A DNA stretch of 55,392 nucleotides from Phycisphaeraceae bacterium (GCA_020849625.1 JADLFV010000088.1:1-55392); one strand, 5' to 3'; positions 11,617-20,675 are shown, counted from the first letter of the stretch. Numbers and translations: made by a program. The notes: generated by a model not told the origin, from the letters alone.

Positions 11617-13026
11617 ATGTCCATTTTGAGCGAGCAGATTGGGTTGCTCGACCATTGCGCCCCGCTGGAATTGCGCGGCTCGGTCGTGGAAGTGCGCGGT
11701 CTTGCGCTGGTGGTCGCCGACATGCCGGCCCCCGTCGGCTCGGCGGTGCGCATCGAGACCGGCCGCGGTGGCGCTGAATCGATCAGCGGCGAAGTCGTCG
11801 CATTCGAAAATGAGTTGACCATCGTCATGCCGCTGGGCTCGACCCAGGGCGTGCGCCGCGGCGATCGCGTGATCAGTGGTCACAGTGCTCAGACCGTGCG
11901 CGTGGGCGAAACGCTGCTCGGTCGCGTGCTCGACGGCCGCGGCGAGCCGATCGACGGCCTGGGCCCGATCCAGGACACCATGCCTCGCTCGATCTACGCC
12001 AAACCCATCGAGCCGATGGACCGCAAGCTGATCGATGAGCCGTTGGCCACCGGCGTGCGGGCGGTCGATGCGTTGACCAGTCTCGGCCGCGGCCAGCGCG
12101 TGGGCATCTTCTCAGCGCCCGGCCTGGGCAAGTCCACGCTGCTGGGCATGATGGCCCGACACACCGCGGCCGACGTGTCGGTGCTGGCCCTGGTGGGTGA
12201 GCGCGGCAAAGAGGTGCGCGACTTCATCGACAACGTGCTGGGCCCCGAGGGATTGGCCCGCAGCGTGGTGGTGGTGGCGACCAGCGATGAGCCGGCCCTG
12301 TTGCGCATCCGCGCCGCCCTGGTGGCGATGACCGTGGCGGAGTATTTCCGCGACTCGGGCATGGATGTGCTGCTGCTGATGGACTCGATTACGCGCTTCT
12401 GTCATGCCCAGCGCCAGGTGGGTCTGGCGGCCGGCGAACCCCCAGCCACCAAGGGCTTTCCGCCCAGCGTGTTTGCCATGCTGCCTTCGCTGCTGGAACG
12501 GGCCGGCCGCAGCAATGATGGCTCGATCACCGGGCTGTTCAACGTGCTGGTCGAGGGCGACGACTTCGCTGAGCCGATCGCCGACGCCTGCCGCGGCGTG
12601 CTCGACGGGCACATTCAACTGTCGCGCCGCCTGTCCGAGCAGGGCCACTATCCGGCCGTGGACGTGCTCAGCAGCGTCAGCCGTTGTGCTGACGACGTGA
12701 CCGATCACAAGCACCGCGCCGCCCGTCAGCAGGTGATCAAGCTGCTGAGCGCCTACCGCCAGGTGGAGGACCTGCTGAACATCGGCGCCTACGCTCCCGG
12801 CGCCAACCCCGACTTCGACCTGGCCATCGCCTGCAAGCCGGGCATCGATCAATTGCTGCAGCAGGGCCGCAACGAAGTCAAAGGCGCCGCGGACTTCCGT
12901 CGCACCGAGGCCCAGTTGTACGCCCTGATTCAGCAGATCGAACAGAACAAAGCCAAGACAGCCAGGCGTGCTCCCGCCCCCGGAAGGGGCCCCGGAAATG
13001 CGGCCGCTCAAGTGAGGAGGTCGTAG
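11617..13026 (+). CDS. fliI: Flagellum-specific ATPase FliI
   Basis: FliI is the type III export ATPase, related to F1-beta. The P-loop SAPGLGKST (about 166-174) has Ser where Ala or Gly normally opens the Walker A motif. VGERGKEVRDFI and the Walker B-containing VLLLMDSITRFCHAQRQVGL (about 250-269) are canonical, as are GEPPATKGFPPSVFAMLPSL and the C-terminal helical domain. There are 469 residues, including a short tail of Arg/Pro that carries a variant CCCCCGGAAG repeat. It lies between fliH and fliJ as usual. Confidence 0.95.
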   Translation: MSILSEQIGLLDHCAPLELRGSVVEVRGLALVVADMPAPVGSAVRIETGRGGAESISGEVVAFENELTIVMPLGSTQGVRRGDRVISGHSAQTVRVGETLLGRVLDGRGEPIDGLGPIQDTMPRSIYAKPIEPMDRKLIDEPLATGVRAVDALTSLGRGQRVGIFSAPGLGKSTLLGMMARHTAADVSVLALVGERGKEVRDFIDNVLGPEGLARSVVVVATSDEPALLRIRAALVAMTVAEYFRDSGMDVLLLMDSITRFCHAQRQVGLAAGEPPATKGFPPSVFAMLPSLLERAGRSNDGSITGLFNVLVEGDDFAEPIADACRGVLDGHIQLSRRLSEQGHYPAVDVLSSVSRCADDVTDHKHRAARQQVIKLLSAYRQVEDLLNIGAYAPGANPDFDLAIACKPGIDQLLQQGRNEVKGAADFRRTEAQLYALIQQIEQNKAKTARRAPAPGRGPGNAAAQVRRS

Positions 13027-13029
13027 ATC

Positions 13030-13488
13030 ATGGCGCAATTCATCTTCCGCTATCAGACGTTGCTCGATCATCGTCGTACGCTGGAGGACCAGGCTCAGCG
13101 CGAACTGGCCAAGCTGCTGCGCACGCAGGCCATCCTGCACGATCAGTTGCGGTTGCAGCAGCAGACCATTCGTGACTCCAAGCGCGATCTGGCTGACAGT
13201 CTGCTGGGCAAGGTCGATCTGTCGGCCGTGGGCCAGTTCGCCCGCTACAGCGGCGCGGTGGCCGACCGGGCCCGGCAGGTGGTCGCCCATCTGGCCAAGC
13301 TGGAAAAAAGCATCGAGGAGTCGCGCAAGCTGCTGCTGGACGCCACGCGCAAGCGCAAGGCCCTGGAGCTGCTGCACGACAAGCACGAGGCGGCATGGCG
13401 GCGGCAGCAGGAGCAGCGCGAGCTGGCTGAACTGGATGATCTGACCACGCAGCGCTACGCGCGGCTGGCGATGGGGGTGACTGAATGA
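13030..13488 (+). CDS. fliJ: Flagellar export protein FliJ
   Basis: This 152-residue two-helix coiled coil starts MAQFIFRYQTLLDHRRTLEDQAQRELA, the FliJ family opening. FliJ is the central stalk that joins the FliI hexamer to the FlhA gate. It begins 3 bases after the fliI stop with AGGAGG just upstream, and its stop overlaps the next gene by 4 bases. Sequence is poorly conserved in this family, so the call rests on the N-terminus, the coiled-coil pattern and synteny. Confidence 0.85.
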   Translation: MAQFIFRYQTLLDHRRTLEDQAQRELAKLLRTQAILHDQLRLQQQTIRDSKRDLADSLLGKVDLSAVGQFARYSGAVADRARQVVAHLAKLEKSIEESRKLLLDATRKRKALELLHDKHEAAWRRQQEQRELAELDDLTTQRYARLAMGVTE

Positions 13489-14216
13489 AAGCCCTGTGGA
13501 ACGCCTTTCTGATCGTGCTGTTCCTGCACCTGGCCACGGCGGTGGGTTTCGCCGGGTGGCTGTACAGTTCCGGCCGGCTCAGCAAGGAACGGCTCAACGC
13601 CGTGGTCGAGATGTTCAAGCCCACCCTCGAACAGGAGCAGGCCTTGTTGGAGCAGCAGCAGGCCGAAGCGATCGAGCAGCAGAAGCAGTTGGAAACGAGC
13701 CAGCGTCTGGAAGCCGCCAAGCAGGGACCGCTGACGCCGCAAGAGCGTCTGACCATGCTGCAGGAATCCGACGAACGGGCGCAGCTTCGCATCGATCGTT
13801 TGGATCGCGCCCGCCAGGACATTCAGGGCCAGATCGAGCGAGCCCAGAACATGCTGGCCCAGGAGAATCAGAAGCTGGAGGCCGCCCGCACCGAGTTCCA
13901 GCAGTTCATCAATCAGCGCACCGAGCAGTTGCGCGACGCGGACTTCCAGAAAGCGGTGGCCATGCTCGAGCAGCAGCAGCCCAAACAGGCCAAGGCCATG
14001 TTGCAGACCCTGCTGGTGGCCGGCGAGCAGGAAAAGGTGGTCGATTACCTGGCTGCCATGCAGGAGCGCAAGGCCGCCAAGGTGCTGGGTGAATTCAAGT
14101 CAGCCGACGAAGTGGCGCAAGCCGCGGTGCTGGTCGAAGCACTGCGTCAGCGCGGCGTGTTCGATCTGCCGGCCACAGCCGACGGTGCGACCACGACGAA
14201 AGGAGGCAGCACATGA
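13485..14216 (+). CDS. MotE-like coiled-coil membrane protein of the flagellar cluster
   Basis: A single N-terminal membrane helix (about residues 5-23) is followed by a long Gln/Glu-rich coiled coil (about 30-145). The C-terminal region (DFQKAVAMLEQQQPKQAKAMLQ, MQERKAAKVLGEF) resembles the MgtE intracellular N-domain helices found in MotE-type flagellar chaperones. It overlaps fliJ and fliK by 4 bases on each side (ATGA). Proteins of this type between fliJ and fliK are common and often annotated as MotE or hypothetical. The exact role here is inferred from position. Confidence 0.6.
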   Translation: MKALWNAFLIVLFLHLATAVGFAGWLYSSGRLSKERLNAVVEMFKPTLEQEQALLEQQQAEAIEQQKQLETSQRLEAAKQGPLTPQERLTMLQESDERAQLRIDRLDRARQDIQGQIERAQNMLAQENQKLEAARTEFQQFINQRTEQLRDADFQKAVAMLEQQQPKQAKAMLQTLLVAGEQEKVVDYLAAMQERKAAKVLGEFKSADEVAQAAVLVEALRQRGVFDLPATADGATTTKGGST

Positions 14217-15571
14217 TGGTGGCGGCCTGCAGGAATCAAACGGATGTCGAACTGTTGCAGGTACGCGCCGACAAGGCCTTTGCGGCCGATCGCGCGACGG
14301 CTGAGCCATTCGTGCAGACGCTTCAGCGCCAGCGCAGCAATGCGGACTCGAAGAATGCCGAGGCCGCGGAGGTTGAACCTGCGTCGCGAAACAAACCGCG
14401 CCCCGAGCAGAAGACGGACAAGCCGGAGCAGGTCGCAGCGGCTGATGAAACCGAGGCGACTGAGTCAGGCGCTGATGTGAGCGATCAGAGCGAAGTGGCA
14501 TCGGATGCGGTGGTCACGGACCCGGATCAGGAGGTTGATGCCGGGCTGACCGATGAGGATTTGCCCGCGTCGGCCGTGATCCAGCAGCCGCTTGAGGTGG
14601 TGGACCTGTCGCCGCTGTCGCAGACCGGCCCGGGGCAAACCGAAGCGATCACCGCTGAACCTATGGCACAGGCACAAGCTGGCAGCGCGGCCCAGACCGT
14701 TGCGGCATCGCAGCAGAGCGAGCCGGCCATCGCCGCCGCAAAGCCGGTTACCGCGACGTCACAGGATGCAGCCAACCATGCCGCGCAGTCGCCGCTGGCA
14801 GTACAAGCAATCAGCGCCGGCCCACAGGTGGCGACCGGCGACAGCTCGACGGAGGATTCAACCTCGCAGCTACCCGCGCAGCCTCGCCCCGCACCGCAGG
14901 CACCACAAGCACCGCAGCCAACCGCAGCGCCGCATGCCGCCAGTCATGCCGAGCAGCCCGCAGCGCCGGCGCAGACGGCCACGGTCAGCACCGTTGCAAC
15001 GCCGGTCACGGATGTCGCAGCCGCGCCGGCTTCCGCAACGTCCGGACCTGCGATCACGGAAAATCAGCAGACAACGACGCAAACGACGACCAGCCAGGAC
15101 GATTCGCTCAATGCCGCGCGCCTGGCCCGTGGTTTGAACAACGCGGTCAACCAGCGTGGCGGGGCGGTCACTCTGCGCCTGACGCCGCCGGAGATGGGCA
15201 CCGTGCGCATTCAGATGCAGATCACCGGCACGCAGGTCAGCGTGCGCTTCCACGCCGAGACCGAGCAGGGCCAGGCCATGCTTGCCCAGAACCTCGGCCA
15301 GTTGCGTCAGACGCTGGAGGGCCAGGGTTTACATGTGGATCGCATCAGCGTGCAGACCATGCAGCCGCAGCAGTCCACGTCGTCCAATCACAGCAGTCAG
15401 CAGCAGGATCAGCAGCGCAGCGACAGTCAGCAGCACGAATCGCGTGCTGACGACGGGCGCAGCCGCGGCTCGTTCGATCGTCGCCAGGACGCCCGCGAAG
15501 GTGATCGCCGGCAGCGCGACGAACAGTCATTTAATTTCCAGCAGATGCTTCAGGAAGGAAACGCGAGGTAA
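14213..15571 (+). CDS. fliK: Flagellar hook-length control protein FliK
   Basis: FliK measures the hook and switches export specificity. The long N-terminal part (about 1-295) is a low-complexity Ala/Gln/Pro/Thr stretch, the usual secreted ruler region. The C-terminal Flg_hook domain (about 300-385) is clear: LRLTPPEMGTVRIQMQITG and GQAMLAQNLGQLRQTLEGQG. A Ser/Gln/Asp-rich tail follows. The 452 residues fit the family, and the start ATG overlaps the upstream stop. flgD and flgE follow, as expected for hook assembly. Confidence 0.9.
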   Translation: MMVAACRNQTDVELLQVRADKAFAADRATAEPFVQTLQRQRSNADSKNAEAAEVEPASRNKPRPEQKTDKPEQVAAADETEATESGADVSDQSEVASDAVVTDPDQEVDAGLTDEDLPASAVIQQPLEVVDLSPLSQTGPGQTEAITAEPMAQAQAGSAAQTVAASQQSEPAIAAAKPVTATSQDAANHAAQSPLAVQAISAGPQVATGDSSTEDSTSQLPAQPRPAPQAPQAPQPTAAPHAASHAEQPAAPAQTATVSTVATPVTDVAAAPASATSGPAITENQQTTTQTTTSQDDSLNAARLARGLNNAVNQRGGAVTLRLTPPEMGTVRIQMQITGTQVSVRFHAETEQGQAMLAQNLGQLRQTLEGQGLHVDRISVQTMQPQQSTSSNHSSQQQDQQRSDSQQHESRADDGRSRGSFDRRQDAREGDRRQRDEQSFNFQQMLQEGNAR

Positions 15572-15574
15572 CCC

Positions 15575-16000
15575 ATGAGCGCAGCAGCCATCGGCGGCTA
15601 CACCGCCGCAGCCGAGTACCAGACCGAGGGTGTCAACGCCTTCGCCGACATGGACAGCAGCGATTTCATCCGCGTGCTGATGACCGAGCTATCCAACCAG
15701 GACCCGCTGGCGCCCAACGACACAGCCAAGCTGCTGGAGCAGCTTTCGTCGCTGCGCAACATCGAGAGCCAGTCCACCCTGGAAGACACGCTCAAGAGCC
15801 TGGTGCTTCAGAACGGCGTGATCCAGGCCAGCGGCATGATCGGCAAGCTGGTGCAGGGCCTGAGCGTCAACGGCTCGCAGATCAGCGGGCTGGTCACCTC
15901 GGTGCGCGTGGTGGATGGCGCGGCGCAACTGGAACTGGACAGCGGTGTATCGCTGCCGCTGGAGAACGTGCAGTTGATCACCCCGGCCCCGACGGAATGA
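15575..16000 (+). CDS. flgD: Flagellar hook capping protein FlgD (short form)
   Basis: FlgD caps the growing hook. The N-terminal family block is present (FIRVLMTELSNQDPLAPNDTAKLLEQLSSLRNIESQ, about residues 29-64), followed by the GMIGKLVQG segment and a short beta-rich end. At 141 residues it lacks most of the Ig/Tudor-like insert of the enteric protein of about 230 residues and resembles the short FlgD of several non-proteobacterial phyla. It sits 3 bases after fliK, between fliK and flgE. Confidence 0.9.
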   Translation: MSAAAIGGYTAAAEYQTEGVNAFADMDSSDFIRVLMTELSNQDPLAPNDTAKLLEQLSSLRNIESQSTLEDTLKSLVLQNGVIQASGMIGKLVQGLSVNGSQISGLVTSVRVVDGAAQLELDSGVSLPLENVQLITPAPTE

Positions 16001-16010
16001 ATCGAGCAGC

Positions 16011-16316
16011 ATGATGTCGGACAGCGCAGCCCTATTGCGAATGCTGGAGCCGGCCGTGCGGCCGGTGACCACGCCAGCCGCCTCCGGAAGTGGCGCCCGC
16101 GCCTCGCAGCTTCCCCTGGAGCAGCGCGATTTCGAATCGTTGCTCAACGAATTGCAGACGATGCAACAGACCGAACAGACAGACGCGGCCGCGGAGCAGA
16201 GCCGGACCAGGCTCAATCCGCTGCGGTCGCTTGGACAACTGGGCGCTATCGAGAACGCCTCGATGCGCGGATTGATCAGTGGGAATCCCGCAGGTGGGAA
16301 TCCGGTAAGTGAATGA
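16011..16316 (+). CDS. Small protein between flgD and flgE, unknown
   Basis: This 101-residue protein has no membrane segment. A conserved-looking central block, LPLEQRDFESLLNELQTMQQ (about 36-55), is flanked by low-complexity Ala/Gly/Ser. Many flagellar operons carry a small flagellar operon protein at exactly this place. The central FxxLLNE resembles its start, but the usual basic C-terminal motif is missing, so I do not assign the family. It starts at an ATGATG 10 bases after flgD and contains a variant repeat (CTCCGGAAGTGGCGCC). Confidence 0.5.
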   Translation: MMSDSAALLRMLEPAVRPVTTPAASGSGARASQLPLEQRDFESLLNELQTMQQTEQTDAAAEQSRTRLNPLRSLGQLGAIENASMRGLISGNPAGGNPVSE

Positions 16317-16369
16317 AATTCCGTCCAAGCTGCGCATGGACGGGCTTGGGATAACGCAAGGAGTGAATC

Positions 16370-18067
16370 ATGGGACTGACCACCGCCATGTTCTCGGGGC
16401 TGACCGGGCTGAGCACCGCGTCGCAGATGATTTCCGTGGCCGGCAACAACATCGCCAACGTCAACACCACGGCCTTTAAGCGCAGCAGCATCAGCTTCCA
16501 GACGCAGATCCTGCAGACGCTGGCCAACGGTTCGGCTCCTTCCGACACGCTCGGCGGCACCAATCCCGCCCAGGTCGGTCTCGGAGCTGGTCTGGCCACC
16601 ATCCGGCGCGATTTCTCCTCCGGCTCGCTTCAGCCGACAGGATACAGCACGGACATCGCCATTGACGGCAACGGGTTCTTCATCGTGAATCTCGCAGGCT
16701 CCACCCGCTACACCCGGGCCGGCAACTTCACCCTCGACCGCGACTTCAACCTCGTCAATCCCGGCGGGGCCAAGGTCCAGGGCTTCATGGCTGACGACAA
16801 TTTCCAGATCACCGAAGGCGTGCTGACCGACATCAACATCCCCCTGGGTGTGATGACCCTGGCTGAAGCAACGCAGAACGTGACCTTCTCCGGCAATCTT
16901 AACTCCGGCGGCGACGTCGCAAGCCAGGGTTCGATCAGCACCTCCGATGTGCTCTACTCCGACGCCCTGGCCACCACGCCCATCTTGGCCACTGACGCCC
17001 TGACCACCGTCTATGACGCCGACGGCAGCGTGCTGTTCAGCCTCGGCGACGTGATCACGCTCAGCGGTGCCACCAAGGGCGGCGCCACGTTGCCCGATCG
17101 AACCTTCGAGGTCGGGCCTGCGGACACCACCGGCTCGGACGACTTCGGCACCACCGTGCAGGACCTGATGGACTTCATGGAAGCGGTGCTGGGCATCGAC
17201 ACCGCCATCTCCGGCGGCCTGAGCGTGGTGGCGGGGGCCATCACGGTCGAAGGCAACACCGGCACCGCCAACGACCTGGCCATCGGTGACGGCGACCTGG
17301 TCGTCAACGGCACCACCGCTCCCATCGGCTGGACCAAAACCCAGGACGCCGATGGCGAAAGCGTGCGAACCACGTTCGTCGCCTACGACAGCCTCGGCAA
17401 CGAGTTGACGGTTGACCTGAGCATGGTCATGGAAAGCAAAGACAGCACCGGAACCACCTGGCGCTTCTATGCCCAGTCGCCCGACGACACCGACCTGGAC
17501 CGGGCCATGGCCACCGGCACGCTCAATTTCGACACCGACGGCCAGTTGGTCAGCGTCACCGACGGTTCATTCACCATCGACCGGGCGGACACCGGCGCCA
17601 CCACGCCCCTGGAAGTCAACCTCCTGTTCGACTCCGGCGGCTTCACCGTGACTTCGCTCAACGACACTCAGAGCCAGCTTGCCGCACGTCTGCAGGACGG
17701 TTCACCTATCGGCACCCTCGAGGATTTCATCATCGCCGAGGATGGCACCATCAACGGCGTCTTCTCCAACAGCCTTATCCGAACCCTCGGCCGGGTGACA
17801 CTGGCGATGTTCACTAATAACAACGGCCTGGAGGAAGAGGGCGACAGCCTCTTTCGTCCCACCACCAACAGCGGTACCGCCACCATCGTCGCTCCCGGCA
17901 CCGCCGGCGCCGGGCGCACCATCGGCCGCAGCCTGGAACTGTCCAACGTCGAACTGAGCGACGAATTCGTCAACCTCATCAGCGCCACCACCGGCTTCAC
18001 CGCCAGCTCGCGCGTCATCACCACGGCGGATCAGCTTGTGCAGGAGCTTTTGAACATCGTTCGGTAG
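16370..18067 (+). CDS. flgE: Flagellar hook protein FlgE
   Basis: This 565-residue hook subunit has the N-terminal rod/hook signature (LTTAMFSGLTGLSTASQMISVAGNNIANVNTTAFK, about 3-37) and the D1 block (DIAIDGNGFFIV.. YTRAGNFTLDRDFNLV). The internal variable domains are rich in Asp, Thr and Gly. The C-terminal axial helix (LSNVELSDEFVNLISATTGFTASSRVITTAD) is complete. AAGGAG precedes the ATG by 7 bases. The size is larger than the enteric FlgE of about 400 residues because of the surface domain insert, which is common. Confidence 0.94.
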   Translation: MGLTTAMFSGLTGLSTASQMISVAGNNIANVNTTAFKRSSISFQTQILQTLANGSAPSDTLGGTNPAQVGLGAGLATIRRDFSSGSLQPTGYSTDIAIDGNGFFIVNLAGSTRYTRAGNFTLDRDFNLVNPGGAKVQGFMADDNFQITEGVLTDINIPLGVMTLAEATQNVTFSGNLNSGGDVASQGSISTSDVLYSDALATTPILATDALTTVYDADGSVLFSLGDVITLSGATKGGATLPDRTFEVGPADTTGSDDFGTTVQDLMDFMEAVLGIDTAISGGLSVVAGAITVEGNTGTANDLAIGDGDLVVNGTTAPIGWTKTQDADGESVRTTFVAYDSLGNELTVDLSMVMESKDSTGTTWRFYAQSPDDTDLDRAMATGTLNFDTDGQLVSVTDGSFTIDRADTGATTPLEVNLLFDSGGFTVTSLNDTQSQLAARLQDGSPIGTLEDFIIAEDGTINGVFSNSLIRTLGRVTLAMFTNNNGLEEEGDSLFRPTTNSGTATIVAPGTAGAGRTIGRSLELSNVELSDEFVNLISATTGFTASSRVITTADQLVQELLNIVR

Positions 18068-18070
18068 GGG

Positions 18071-18150
18071 GATTTTAAAATTTAGAATTTAGATTTTAGA
18101 TTTGGGTTCCGCATCCAATCTAAAATCTAAAATCGCAAATCTAAAATTTC
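18071..18150. repeat. Word-repeat hairpin H4 (ATTTTAGATTT family)
   Basis: The left arm (18071-18103) and right arm (18117-18150) are AT-rich repeats of TTTAGATTT and AATCTAAAA around a 13-base GC loop. The element fills the gap between the flgE stop and the flbD start exactly, ending one base before the ATG. Any ribosome site for flbD must lie inside it. It is far lower in GC than its surroundings. Confidence 0.8.
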
Positions 18151-18348
18151 ATGATCACCGTCACCCGACTCAACGGCAAGAAATTCGTGGTCAACGCCGA
18201 GCTGATCCGCACGGTCGAGGAGAATCCCGACACGACGATTCAGTTGATCAACGGCGACCACGTGATCGTGCGCGAATCGCTGCGGGAAGTGGTGGAACTG
18301 GCGATCGAGTACGGCCGCTCTCTGCGCAAGCTGCTGCCGCCGTCGTAG
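18151..18348 (+). CDS. flbD: Flagellar protein FlbD
   Basis: This 65-residue protein matches the small FlbD family found next to flgE and motA in many phyla: MITVTRLNGKKFVVNAELIRTVEENPDT, then VIVRESLREVVELAIEYGR. It is not the Caulobacter transcription factor of the same name. Its molecular role is not firmly known, and it is thought to assist hook or motor assembly. It is flanked on both sides by word-repeat hairpins of different families. Confidence 0.88.
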   Translation: MITVTRLNGKKFVVNAELIRTVEENPDTTIQLINGDHVIVRESLREVVELAIEYGRSLRKLLPPS

Positions 18349-18354
18349 GGGGAT

Positions 18355-18456
18355 GGGGGGGAGACATGGAGACAAGCAGACAAGGGGAGAGATAAATCGA
18401 ACCACGTTTCGCGTCCCTCGTGCAATCCCCTTGTCCCCTTGTCTCTTACCTCCCCT
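18355..18456. repeat. Word-repeat hairpin H5 (CAAGGGGAGA / CCTTGTC family)
   Basis: The left arm (18355-18391) reads GGAGACA-type words, and the right arm (18426-18456) reads CCCCTTGTCCCCTTGTCTC. They enclose a loop of about 34 bases. The element follows the flbD stop by 6 bases and shares its word with H8 upstream of flhA. Confidence 0.75.
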
Positions 18457-18542
18457 CCGCGGGCAAACCTTCAAAGAATAACCGCCCCGTGGGCCGATAA
18501 ACACGACAAGGTTGATCCTGCCTCAATGATTTGGGTGCGCCA

Positions 18543-19316
18543 ATGGACCTCGGTGTTTTATTCGGATTCTTGGGAACGTGGGTGGTGATCACCTGGGCGC
18601 TGCTCAGCGGTGGCAGTCTGCTTTACTACGTGGATGTGCCTTCGATCATCCTGGTTTGCGGGGCCACCTTCACCATCGTCTTCTACGCTTTTCCCGCCCG
18701 CAACGTCAAGCGCGTGATGTCGGTGGCCAAGCGGCTGTTTTTCTATCAGGGCCAGTCCATCGAGAAGCTGATCGAGGACATGGTCAGCTTCGCCGAGATC
18801 GCCCGCCGCGACGGCATCCTTTCGCTGGAGAATGCGCTCAAGGACATTGACGATCCGTTCATCGTCACCGGCATCCAGATGGCGGTGGACGGCACGGATC
18901 CGGAGCTGATCGAGCAGATCATGCTCAACGAACTGGAAAACCTGGAGAATCGGCATGCCGTGGGCAAGGCCATGTTCGATTGCATGGGCAAATACGCCCC
19001 GGCCTATGGCATGATCGGCACGCTGGTGGGCCTGGTCATCATGCTTCAGAACATGGACGATCCGTCCAAGATCGGTCCCGGCATGGCCGTGGCCCTGCTG
19101 ACCACCATGTACGGCGCCATTATCGCCAACGCCTTCGCTCTGCCCATGTCCGACCGCCTGGCCCTGCGCAGCGGCGAGGAAGTGCTCTACAAGACCATCA
19201 TCATCAAGGGCGTGATGGCCATCCAGAGCGGTGACAACCCGCGCATCGTGGAGCAGAAGTTGCGCACCTTCCTGCCGCCTTCCATGCGCAAGGCCGCCGA
19301 GGAGGAGGCCGCCTGA
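18543..19316 (+). CDS. motA: Flagellar stator protein MotA (PomA-like)
   Basis: MotA forms the ion channel of the stator with MotB. The 257 residues have four membrane segments (about 4-23, 28-47, 150-172, 180-200). The conserved torque-loop charges lie between helices 2 and 3. The signature GKYAPAYGMIGTLVGLVIML with GPGMAVALLTTMYGAIIANAFALP is present. ATG 18543 is chosen; a TTG 12 bases upstream is an alternative. No strong ribosome site is visible. It is followed by motB after 33 bases. Confidence 0.92.
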   Translation: MDLGVLFGFLGTWVVITWALLSGGSLLYYVDVPSIILVCGATFTIVFYAFPARNVKRVMSVAKRLFFYQGQSIEKLIEDMVSFAEIARRDGILSLENALKDIDDPFIVTGIQMAVDGTDPELIEQIMLNELENLENRHAVGKAMFDCMGKYAPAYGMIGTLVGLVIMLQNMDDPSKIGPGMAVALLTTMYGAIIANAFALPMSDRLALRSGEEVLYKTIIIKGVMAIQSGDNPRIVEQKLRTFLPPSMRKAAEEEAA

Positions 19317-19349
19317 CCCCCGGAAACCCGACACTCCGGACCGCATGAC

Positions 19350-20093
19350 ATGGCACGCAAGAAGCCAGCACAATCCTCCGGCGGAGCCCCCGAATGGGTG
19401 CTGACCTACGGCGACATGATGTCGCTGTTGCTGACCTTTTTCATCCTGCTGGTGTCGCTTTCCGAGATCAAGAAAGAGGACGAGTGGAAGGCCATCGTGG
19501 AGCAGGTGCAGAAGGCCTTCGGTATGTCCAGCGGCGGTGGCAACATGCCCACCAAGGAGGACCCGGAGCTGAGCTTCATCCAGATCAAGGAGACGCTGCG
19601 TTCCCAGGACCATATCCAGCCCAATCACGCCCAGATCGACATCGAGGGCATGGAAGGCCCCCAGCCGCAGGTGACCCGGGTCCGAGAAGGTCTGATCTTT
19701 GTTCAGGGCGGGCGGATCATCTTTGAGCCGGGTTCTGCCGATCTGACGATAAAGGCCAAGCGCCAGTTGCGCTCCGTGGCCGCGCAGCTGCGCGGTAAGA
19801 ACAACGTGATCGAGATTCGCGGCCACGCCGCCGCCTTGGAATTGGCCGGCGGCAATGACAAGTTCAGCGACCTGGAAAATCTCAGCTACGTCCGGGCCAA
19901 GCAGGTCATGGAGTATCTGACCCAGGATGAATTCGGCATCGCCGCCGCCCGCTTCCGCCTGATCGCTTGCGGCGATCACGAGCCGCTGAACAAGCGCGAC
20001 TACAACCTCGGCGAGCAGGAACCCAACCGCCGCGTCGAGGTCTTCGAGGACGAAGCTTTAATACAGGACTTCATGAAACCCGAGATGAACTGA
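19350..20093 (+). CDS. motB: Flagellar stator protein MotB (OmpA-like)
   Basis: The N-terminal APEWVLTYGDMMSLLLTFFILL (about 12-33) is the MotB membrane helix with its ion-binding Asp. A linker leads to a C-terminal OmpA-like peptidoglycan-binding domain (from about 115), seen as FEPGSADLTIKAKRQLRSVA, EIRGHAAALE and YVRAKQVMEYL, ending in EPNRRVEVF. The usual GHTD of this domain reads GHAA, so the peptidoglycan-contacting Asp appears to be missing. Length (247) and order after motA are normal. Confidence 0.93.
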   Translation: MARKKPAQSSGGAPEWVLTYGDMMSLLLTFFILLVSLSEIKKEDEWKAIVEQVQKAFGMSSGGGNMPTKEDPELSFIQIKETLRSQDHIQPNHAQIDIEGMEGPQPQVTRVREGLIFVQGGRIIFEPGSADLTIKAKRQLRSVAAQLRGKNNVIEIRGHAAALELAGGNDKFSDLENLSYVRAKQVMEYLTQDEFGIAAARFRLIACGDHEPLNKRDYNLGEQEPNRRVEVFEDEALIQDFMKPEMN

Positions 20094-20126
20094 TTCGAGA
20101 GGCGAGAGAAAGAAGGTTGAATCGTC

Positions 20127-20666
20127 ATGGCTGAAGAGGCACGCAAGAAACCCGCCAAAGAGGAAGAGTCGGCTCCCAAGAAGAAGGGCCTGCCGCTCAA
20201 GACCATGATCCTGTTGGGCGCGGTGCTGCTGATTGAAGGCGTGGCCATCAGTGCCGTTTTCCTGCTGGCCGGCGGCCCCGCCCCGGTTCACGCCGAAGGT
20301 TCGGCCGACGACCCAGCCGTGGTCGCCGAGCAGCCGTCTGAGGTGCTGGTCATCGCCGACAAGTTTCAGAACACCCGCCGCGGCCGCGCTTATCTTTACG
20401 ACACCGAGATCTTCATCGTCGTGGCCAACAAGTACAAGGACAGCATCGAGGAAAGCATCGAGGCCAAGCGGGCTGCCATCACCGCCGATGTCGCGGTCAT
20501 CATCCGCAAGGCCGAGCCGGCCTACCTGATGGAGCACGAGCTGTCCACGCTCAAGCGCCAGATTCGGGCGGCCCTCGATCAACGCCTCGGCTCCGACAGC
20601 GATGGCAAACCCTACGTGCAGGAGGTTCTGATCACCCGTTGCGATGAATACCGGGCTGACGGATGA
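20127..20666 (+). CDS. fliL: Flagellar basal body-associated protein FliL
   Basis: FliL rings the stator and stabilises it at high load. The lysine-rich cytoplasmic N-terminus is followed by one membrane helix (about 29-49, ILLGAVLLIEGVAISAVFLL). The periplasmic SPFH-like domain carries YDTEIFIVVANKYKDSIEESI, then EHELSTLKRQIRAALDQRL and VQEVLITRCDEYRADG. The gene starts 33 bases after motB and is followed directly by fliN rather than fliM. Confidence 0.88.
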   Translation: MAEEARKKPAKEEESAPKKKGLPLKTMILLGAVLLIEGVAISAVFLLAGGPAPVHAEGSADDPAVVAEQPSEVLVIADKFQNTRRGRAYLYDTEIFIVVANKYKDSIEESIEAKRAAITADVAVIIRKAEPAYLMEHELSTLKRQIRAALDQRLGSDSDGKPYVQEVLITRCDEYRADG

Positions 20667-20675
20667 GTCACGCTC

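Noticed and set aside
19351..19365. Sigma-54-like match TGGCACG-N4-AAGCC at the motB start
   Set aside because: It lies inside the motB coding sequence and the -12 element is not TTGC; it is judged coincidental.
18558..19979. Long open frame on the minus strand opposite motA and motB
   Set aside because: It mirrors strongly matching MotA and MotB genes and its protein is His/Gln/Asp-rich without family motifs, as expected for an antisense shadow in GC-rich DNA. The same applies to the long frames opposite fliI (12112-13386), flhA (25763-26998) and argS (32054-33067).
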